Assembly: GCA_927798255.1 (NCBI GenBank)
Contig: CAKMMH010000051.1
Location: forward strand, 1-10,076
Reading direction: 5' to 3'
From: an uncultured bacterium
GTDB lineage: Bacteria; Bdellovibrionota_C; UBA2361; CAKMMH01
Length of the DNA stretch: 10,076 nucleotides
The position numbers and the translations under genes are program-made. Shown in pieces: positions 6,529 to 10,076 of this stretch. The stretch's first letter is position 1; every line of letters begins with the position of its first letter. The notes beneath the pieces were generated by a model. It saw only the letters and a program-made list of their open reading frames with translations. It was not told the origin of the DNA and did not search any database.

Positions 6529-6562
6529 GGTGCGCTAAAATTTTGCGCACCTTTTATTATTT
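6529..6562 (+). terminator. Strong rho-independent terminator after the small charged-protein gene
   Basis: GGTGCGC (6529-6535) and GCGCACC (6545-6551) form a perfect 7-bp GC-rich stem with loop TAAAATTTT, followed by TTTTATTATTT. It lies 46 bases after the stop codon and faces the minus-strand tRNA-dihydrouridine synthase gene. Confidence 0.9.
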
Positions 6563-6641
6563 AACAACAAAATCAAGGTAATGTCTTAAGAACATAATTT
6601 TTTTTAAATTTAGCAATAGTTTTGTAAGTATCTTCCACCCT

Positions 6642-6716
6642 TTATTTACTTAATTCTAAATCTTTCTCTACTTCCTCAATAAACTTACAAAAATCATCAT
6701 AAGTATCTACACTCAT
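6642..6716 (-). pseudogene. Severed C-terminal tail of the tRNA-dihydrouridine synthase
   Basis: Immediately after the TAA of the dus gene, in the same frame, 24 codons read MSVDTYDDFCKFIEEVEKDL, then ELSK, then TAA. Dus proteins normally continue after the FxGFxGAxE segment with a residue such as Leu and a helical tail of this kind, so this looks like the original C-terminus cut off by a single change (for example TTA to TAA). The ATG directly after the stop allows reinitiation in principle, but a 24-residue peptide is not a likely product. Confidence 0.7.
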
Positions 6717-7634
6717 TTATTTTACACTAAACTCACTTGCGCCATCAAAGCCTGAAAAATAAGTTTTATAAAACCTTTTCATTACTCTAAAATCTTTTTC
6801 ATCTTGCCAAAAATCTTGAAACATTTTTGCATGTTTTTTTAAAATTTCTATTTTTTCTTTTATTGGCAAATTTAAAAAATAATTTTTAGGGACATCGCTA
6901 AATATATAAGGATTAGTAACTGCTGCACGTCCTATCATTATACCGTCAACTCCAGAATACTTTTGTTTTTCTAATCCATCTTTATATGAAGTTACATCAC
7001 CATTTCCAATTATGACAACATCTTTATTAATTTCGTTTTTTAATTCTACAAATTTTTTTATTTCATCCCAATTTGAAGGCACTGCATAAGTTGACCTTAC
7101 AGTTCGCCCGTGAATTGTAATTGCAGCTAAATCTAAAGATAATAAAAAGCTTCCCCACTTTTGAGTTTCATATCTTCTATAACCTAATCTTGTTTTAACA
7201 CTTACTGGTATTTCATTTCTTAGTGCTTCCTTTGTAGCAAGCACTATTTCTTTAACTAGACTTGGATTATTAATTAAAGCTCCGCAATTTTCATTTTTAA
7301 CAACTTTTGGAACTGAGCATCCTAAATTTATATCAACGCCATCAAATTTTAAAAATTTTATATCTTGGCAAACCTTGTAATAATGCTCCGGTGAGTTTCC
7401 CCAAAGCTGCGCGACAATTGGCTTTTCACTTTTTTCATGTCTAAGTCTATGAATCACTCCATCTTTTCCTCTTGAGCAAAGTCCATCAGTATTTACAAAC
7501 TCCGTAAAAAGAACATCAGGATTTGAAAGCTCTTTTACAAGTCTTCTAAACACGGTATCTGTAACGCTTTCCATTGGAGCTAGCACAAAGAACGGATTTT
7601 TTAATGTCTTCCAAAAATCATTACTACTTTTCAT
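6717..7634 (-). CDS. dus: tRNA-dihydrouridine synthase, C-terminally truncated by an in-frame TAA
   Basis: FMN- and NADPH-dependent enzyme that reduces uridines to dihydrouridine in tRNA. Visible motifs are LAPMESVTDTVFRRL at the N-terminus, PIVAQLWGNSPE, the catalytic-cysteine motif DINLGCSVPKVVKNENCGA, SVKTRLGY, ITIHGRTV, IGNGDV and GIMIGRAAVTNPYIF of the FMN-binding barrel. The helical C-terminal domain begins but ends at FSGFDGASEFSVK. The frame would otherwise run 25 more codons to 6642, for a total of about 330, close to the family's usual length. The barrel and catalytic Cys are intact, but the last tRNA-binding helix is lost, so activity is uncertain. No clear ribosome site precedes the ATG. 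I cannot decide between DusA, B or C types with confidence. Confidence 0.93.
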   Translation of the reverse strand: MKSSNDFWKTLKNPFFVLAPMESVTDTVFRRLVKELSNPDVLFTEFVNTDGLCSRGKDGVIHRLRHEKSEKPIVAQLWGNSPEHYYKVCQDIKFLKFDGVDINLGCSVPKVVKNENCGALINNPSLVKEIVLATKEALRNEIPVSVKTRLGYRRYETQKWGSFLLSLDLAAITIHGRTVRSTYAVPSNWDEIKKFVELKNEINKDVVIIGNGDVTSYKDGLEKQKYSGVDGIMIGRAAVTNPYIFSDVPKNYFLNLPIKEKIEILKKHAKMFQDFWQDEKDFRVMKRFYKTYFSGFDGASEFSVK

Positions 7635-7758
7635 TTATATATAGACTCTTAGTTAATAAAGAAATACTGTTTAATTAATATACGCCTAATTAGTACATAC
7701 ATTTTAAAATATTAAGAAACAAAAAGAAACCGCTTAATAGAACTACTTACTTTTTCTT

Positions 7759-8025
7759 TTAATTAAGATACCTAACCTTAGCTCGTTTACTTGCGCTTTC
7801 AGGCTTATAAATTTCTCTTGCAATTTCTTCAGCCATCATTTGGAAACATATACCAATAGGTAAATCTGGAGAAATTATTCTTAGCTTTTCGCTAAAACGA
7901 GCTAAAGGACCTAAATCATCTGTTTTATTTGTTTATCTACTAAAATGTGCACCAGATAGCGAAGGTTCTTGCCGATTATTGGCTAATGGTTGTGTTGATT
8001 TTTCAACTATTTTTGCTTGGCTCAT
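7759..8025 (-). pseudogene. Unknown 88-codon gene broken by an in-frame TAA at codon 31
   Basis: The frame begins ATG at 8025 (MSQAKIVEKSTQPLANNRQE) with AAGGA eight bases upstream. It meets TAA at 7933-7935 after 30 codons, then stays open for 57 more codons to a second TAA at 7759. The second part reads as credible protein (LGPLARFSEKLRIISPDLPI, GICFQMMAEEIAREIY), with many charged residues and no further stops. I do not recognise the family. The good ribosome site and continuous composition on both sides of the stop suggest a gene recently inactivated by one substitution. Its start overlaps the end of the leucine-rich-repeat remnant upstream, so the two may once have been cotranscribed. 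Confidence 0.55.
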
Positions 8026-8257
8026 ATAAAATTATCCTTATCATACCTATTACCTTACATCCTTTTAGTTCAAAAATGTTTTCAAGTTGCTCTTTTTGAG
8101 CTTACGTTAAGTCACAGTTATCAACATAAAGTTTCTTTAAATTTTCAAGTTTTCCTAATCCTGATAAGATAATTTTTAATAAGTCATTATTTAAAACATT
8201 CCGATAACCTTGTATAGGAAGTAGTTTAGAATGTCTATTTTTATTAGGTAAAAAAAA
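8003..8257 (-). pseudogene. Leucine-rich-repeat protein remnant, 5' truncated and with an in-frame TAA
   Basis: The minus-strand frame 8257-8003 has no start codon and follows an in-frame TGA (8258-8260). It contains a clear leucine-rich-repeat unit, LGKLENLKKLYVDNCDLT, and then TAA at 8102-8104 directly followed by AQKEQLENIFELKGCKVIG. LTEAQKEQLE would be the natural reading, so GAA to TAA is the likely change. The frame closes with TGA at 8003-8005, inside the next downstream remnant. Only the last one or two repeats survive; intact proteins of this kind carry many repeats and are commonly surface or interaction proteins. Function cannot be inferred further. Confidence 0.55.
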
Positions 8258-8484
8258 TCAATGAATTTTTATCTTTTTATATTAAAGAAATTGAAACATT
8301 AAATAATTCAAATGAAGATACTTTGTTAAAAGAAGATCTTAACATTTCTATAGTTTCATAACTAAATTTAATATCATTACTTAATCATTTTACAAAAAAC
8401 ATAATCGATTATAATGATTTTATTGCTATGAAATCAATTAAAGATATTAGCTTAATAATGGATAAATACAATATTAGTTACTAA
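8248..8484 (+). pseudogene. Acyl-carrier-protein-like remnant, 5' truncated and with an in-frame TAA
   Basis: The plus-strand frame opens after a TAG at 8245-8247 with no start codon. It reads VKKINEFLSFYIKEIE, then NEDTLLKEDLNISIVS, meets TAA at 8359-8361, and continues LNLISLLNHFTKNIIDYNDF, IAMKSIKDISLIMDKYNISY to TAA at 8482-8484. The helix pattern resembles acyl/peptidyl carrier proteins: EDL before a serine, a hydrophobic helix ending in F, IDYNDF, then a short SIKDI segment before the last helix. The Ser at codon 34 is where the phosphopantetheine serine would fall, but the usual Asp-Ser-Leu is ISI here. That identity is tentative. It has no start, no ribosome site and a stop in the recognition helix, so it cannot make a full protein. 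It ends 15 bases from the convergent helicase stop. Confidence 0.4.
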
Positions 8485-8499
8485 TTATCAATTATTTTT

Positions 8500-9921
8500 T
8501 TATCTTAAATCTTTAGCAATATTCTCAAGTAGTGGTGGCCTTAATAAAATATTTCTAGCTTCAAGTGCTTGCGTTGCAAGCTCTGGAAAAGTTTCCTCTA
8601 ATCTTGATATCTGATTTAAATGATCTGCTGTTTGAGAAATTAATCTTGAAGCGTCCCCCTCTGCAACTCCTGCAAGTCTAAGTATTGATGAAAAAGATGC
8701 CCAATCTTGCGAATCCATCCAGGTAGTAACAGTAATTGCGGCACTTGGCTGCACTGCAACTTCCTCTCTATTTTTATTTTCATAAGCAAGTTTTACATAC
8801 TCAACAATTCGTGTCATCTCATCAAAATATTGTTTCTTTACAGGATTCTTCCTTATATCGACATAGGTTCTATAAGAATCTCCTGCGATACTCGCAACAA
8901 GTCCTACAAGCTCATACGTATCTAAATCTTCAAATAGTCCGCTATCTATCGCTTCTGCAAGTTCTAAAACTAAACTGGTACAAAGCTCAGCTGCCCAATG
9001 ACCTTTTTGTGTAAGTTTGTTGTCTTTAATGTGTCCTAAACTTTCAAGCGCTCTAATCGTATTTTCAAGCTGCATTGACTGCCTATTTTTTAGCATCTCA
9101 ACTTCTTTTTGTCTTCTATTTATTTTCTTTTTAAATTTTTTAGCTTGCTCTTTTTGAAAATCATCTTTCTTTTTATCATATTCACTTTGAAGCACTCTAA
9201 CTTCCTTTTCAAGTTTATCTGCTTCTTTTCTATCTAAAAATCCTGCAAAACTTTTCTCTACTAAAAATCTTAAATCTTCAACTTGACGGAACTTTAAAAG
9301 ATTTAAAACTGTCGAAGGTGCTGCAAAATACGCCGAACGAAGTGGCTCAACTGGTTTTTTAATAATTTCACTTACTACTCTTGCATCAGAAAAAAGTCCT
9401 GGTGCAATAAGGCAAATTCCTACTGAGTCTTTTCCTCGACGCCCAGCACGTCCTGACATTTGTTGAAATTCAGATGAAGTTAAAATTTTAAATCCTTCTG
9501 CACCACGTTTGCTATGTGCAGTAATAATTGTAGTTCTTGCTGGAAAATCAACGCCAGCGGCAACCGTACCAGTTGCAATCATAAGGCGAAGCATTCCTCG
9601 TCCCATAAGTTCTTCTAATAAAAGACGCCATAAAAGAAGTTGTCCTGCATGATGTGCACCAGCTCCTGTTTTTACAAGTGCTTCGTATTGTTGGTGACCA
9701 TAAATAACCTCTCTTTCCATTTGATATTTTTCAATAATTTTTTCTACTTCTGCTTTAATTAATTCTTGGTTCTCAAGTGGAAGCTCTGCGCTAGTTCGCA
9801 TAGAAAGTTTTTCAATATCATCATCGCATTGTCTTCTTGATGTTCTAAATAATAACGCAGGTAACAAATTATCTTTTTTTAATTGCATCAGCATTGTATA
9901 TACTGGATATTCACTAATCAT
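8500..9921 (-). CDS. C-terminal half of a Ski2/Mtr4-like (DSHCT-type) helicase, N-terminal half missing
   Basis: RNA helicase family protein seen in cyanobacteria and some other bacteria, homologous to eukaryotic Ski2/Mtr4. The second RecA-like domain is complete: ALLFRTSRRQCDDDIEKL (motif IV region), GAGAHHAGQLLLWR, MIATGTVAAGVDFPARTT (motif V) and QMSGRAGRRGKDS (motif VI). After a winged-helix-like region comes a highly charged coiled coil (about 215-285) and a helical C-terminal DSHCT-like part (AAELCTSLVLELAEAIDSGLFEDLDTYELVGLVASI). The first RecA domain with the Walker A and DEVH boxes is absent; relatives are roughly twice as long. Two codons before the ATG there is an in-frame TAA, and about 20 bases further lies the element end. 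Without the ATP site it cannot be a helicase alone, so I take it as a disrupted gene. An AGGA ten bases before the ATG could still allow expression. Confidence 0.85.
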   Translation of the reverse strand: MISEYPVYTMLMQLKKDNLLPALLFRTSRRQCDDDIEKLSMRTSAELPLENQELIKAEVEKIIEKYQMEREVIYGHQQYEALVKTGAGAHHAGQLLLWRLLLEELMGRGMLRLMIATGTVAAGVDFPARTTIITAHSKRGAEGFKILTSSEFQQMSGRAGRRGKDSVGICLIAPGLFSDARVVSEIIKKPVEPLRSAYFAAPSTVLNLLKFRQVEDLRFLVEKSFAGFLDRKEADKLEKEVRVLQSEYDKKKDDFQKEQAKKFKKKINRRQKEVEMLKNRQSMQLENTIRALESLGHIKDNKLTQKGHWAAELCTSLVLELAEAIDSGLFEDLDTYELVGLVASIAGDSYRTYVDIRKNPVKKQYFDEMTRIVEYVKLAYENKNREEVAVQPSAAITVTTWMDSQDWASFSSILRLAGVAEGDASRLISQTADHLNQISRLEETFPELATQALEARNILLRPPLLENIAKDLR

Positions 9922-9942
9922 ATTTTATTTTTCCTAATACTA

Positions 9943-10023
9943 ATTCAAGCTACGTAATTTTAGTCCCCCCCTTACGGGGTGGTGTGCAAGAGGGAACTTT
10001 TCATACAATCGGGTAGCTTGAAT
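9943..10023. repeat. 11-bp perfect inverted repeat pair inside the element end
   Basis: ATTCAAGCTAC at 9943-9953 and GTAGCTTGAAT at 10013-10023 are exact reverse complements. The second copy is also half of the hairpin stem with 10036-10049, so the two pairings are mutually exclusive or form a pseudoknot-like switch. Confidence 0.75.
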
Positions 10024-10060
10024 ATTCGCCTATCGGCGCATATTCAGCTTCCCCCGGTCC
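9943..10060 (-). ncRNA. Candidate TnpB guide RNA (reRNA/omegaRNA) scaffold
   Basis: TnpB guide RNAs are cut from the 3' part of the tnpB transcript and end at the element's right end, with the guide taken from flanking DNA. Here the minus strand folds into a long hairpin AGCT-GAATAT-G-CGCC-GATA-GGCG-A-ATATTC-A-AGCT (about 10050-10015). A second hairpin has a GNRA loop (CCCC-GTAA-GGGG). The last 11 bases, 9953-9943, can pair with 10023-10013, which would be an end-of-scaffold pseudoknot. The guide would begin at about 9942 and read TAGTATTAGGAAAAATAAAA. Start and end are inferred. Confidence 0.4.
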
Positions 10061-10076
10061 TAGCACCGCATGCTTC
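10044..10076 (-). CDS. tnpB: Partial TnpB-like protein, last ten codons
   Basis: Reading minus from the window edge gives EACGARTGGS and then TGA at 10044-10046. TnpB (OrfB) proteins end after their zinc-finger and RuvC III region with a short tail in which ACG and a few small or polar residues are common, so this fits as the C-terminus of such a protein. Ten residues are weak evidence alone. The call rests on agreement with the folded right end that follows. The body of the gene lies beyond the window. Confidence 0.45.
   Translation of the reverse strand, partial: EACGARTGGS

Larger units (their letters stand above)
9943..10076 (-). mobile_element. Right end of an IS200/IS605-type (TnpB-carrying) element, running off the window
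   Basis: This block is visibly GC-richer than its surroundings and folds heavily. Read on the minus strand, its first codons are a TnpB-like C-terminus. Hairpins then end in CCCC-GTAA-GGGG (9965-9979), and the segment closes with GTAGCTTGAAT (9953-9943), the exact complement of ATTCAAGCTAC (10023-10013). A subterminal GC hairpin just after the transposase-associated gene is typical of IS200/IS605-type right ends. The outer boundary near 9943 is inferred from the repeat and the change of composition. Such elements leave no target duplication, so none can be checked. Confidence 0.5.

Noticed and set aside
6717..8484. TAA recoded as a sense codon, suggested by four in-frame TAA codons
   Set aside because: Most intact genes in the window (alaS, miaA, pyrR, the DUF4845-like gene, the triad-repeat gene, the helicase) end in TAA, so TAA is a normal stop here; local decay explains the cluster better.
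8707..9014. Plus-strand frames opposite the helicase C-terminal part
   Set aside because: They lie inside a continuous, recognisable helicase frame, with no start signals of their own.
9982..10076. Group II intron 5' end (GTGTG in a GC-rich folded block, plus strand)
   Set aside because: No domain V-like segment is visible, and the minus-strand reading gives a TnpB-like C-terminus with an ordered right-end fold, which explains the same bases better.
1..10076. CRISPR arrays, tRNA or rRNA genes
   Set aside because: No regularly spaced repeats, cloverleaf-like segments with a TTCGA-type arm, or rRNA signatures were seen on either strand.

Overview
The window is strongly AT-rich bacterial DNA. 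It carries mostly minus-strand housekeeping genes, a short plus-strand accessory segment, and a decayed right-hand half that ends in the right end of a transposable element. A stand-alone AccA, PyrR, MiaA, a DUF4845-type membrane protein and a Ski2/DSHCT-type helicase would fit a host-associated relative of cyanobacteria (gut Melainabacteria / Gastranaerophilales type). That placement is an inference from gene content and base composition, not from a marker gene.

Region 1 (1-4441, minus strand) looks like an operon read right to left: a DUF4845-like one-helix membrane protein, pyrR, miaA and accA, with gaps of 18-29 bases. After 89 bases with a probable promoter comes a short alanyl-tRNA synthetase. 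This AlaS has the catalytic and tRNA-binding parts but stops before the editing and C-Ala domains, inside a perfect terminator-like palindrome.

Region 2 (4461-6560, plus strand) holds an unknown two-helix membrane protein and a divergent sigma-70-like protein. An 11-base-overlapping partner follows, in which every third residue from 10 to 55 is Val, Ile or Thr. A separate small gene for a basic-then-acidic protein comes next, with its own promoter, a 12-bp tandem repeat at the -10, and a strong terminator. The sigma-like/triad-repeat pair is the best candidate here for an undescribed system; no function can be assigned from sequence alone.

Region 3 (6642-8484) is decaying. The tRNA-dihydrouridine synthase gene carries an in-frame TAA where the family continues. 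Three more frames have single in-frame TAA codons: an unknown 88-codon gene, a leucine-rich-repeat C-terminus and an acyl-carrier-protein-like fragment. The last two lie back to back and both lose their 5' ends at an A8 run near 8250, which suggests a rearrangement junction.

Region 4 (8500-10076, minus strand) is the C-terminal half of a Ski2-like helicase that lacks the ATP-binding N-terminal half. Just upstream lies a GC-richer, heavily folded block. Its first codons read as the C-terminus of a TnpB-type protein, so it looks like the right end of an IS200/IS605-type element with its overlapping guide RNA (reRNA/omegaRNA), abutting the truncated helicase.
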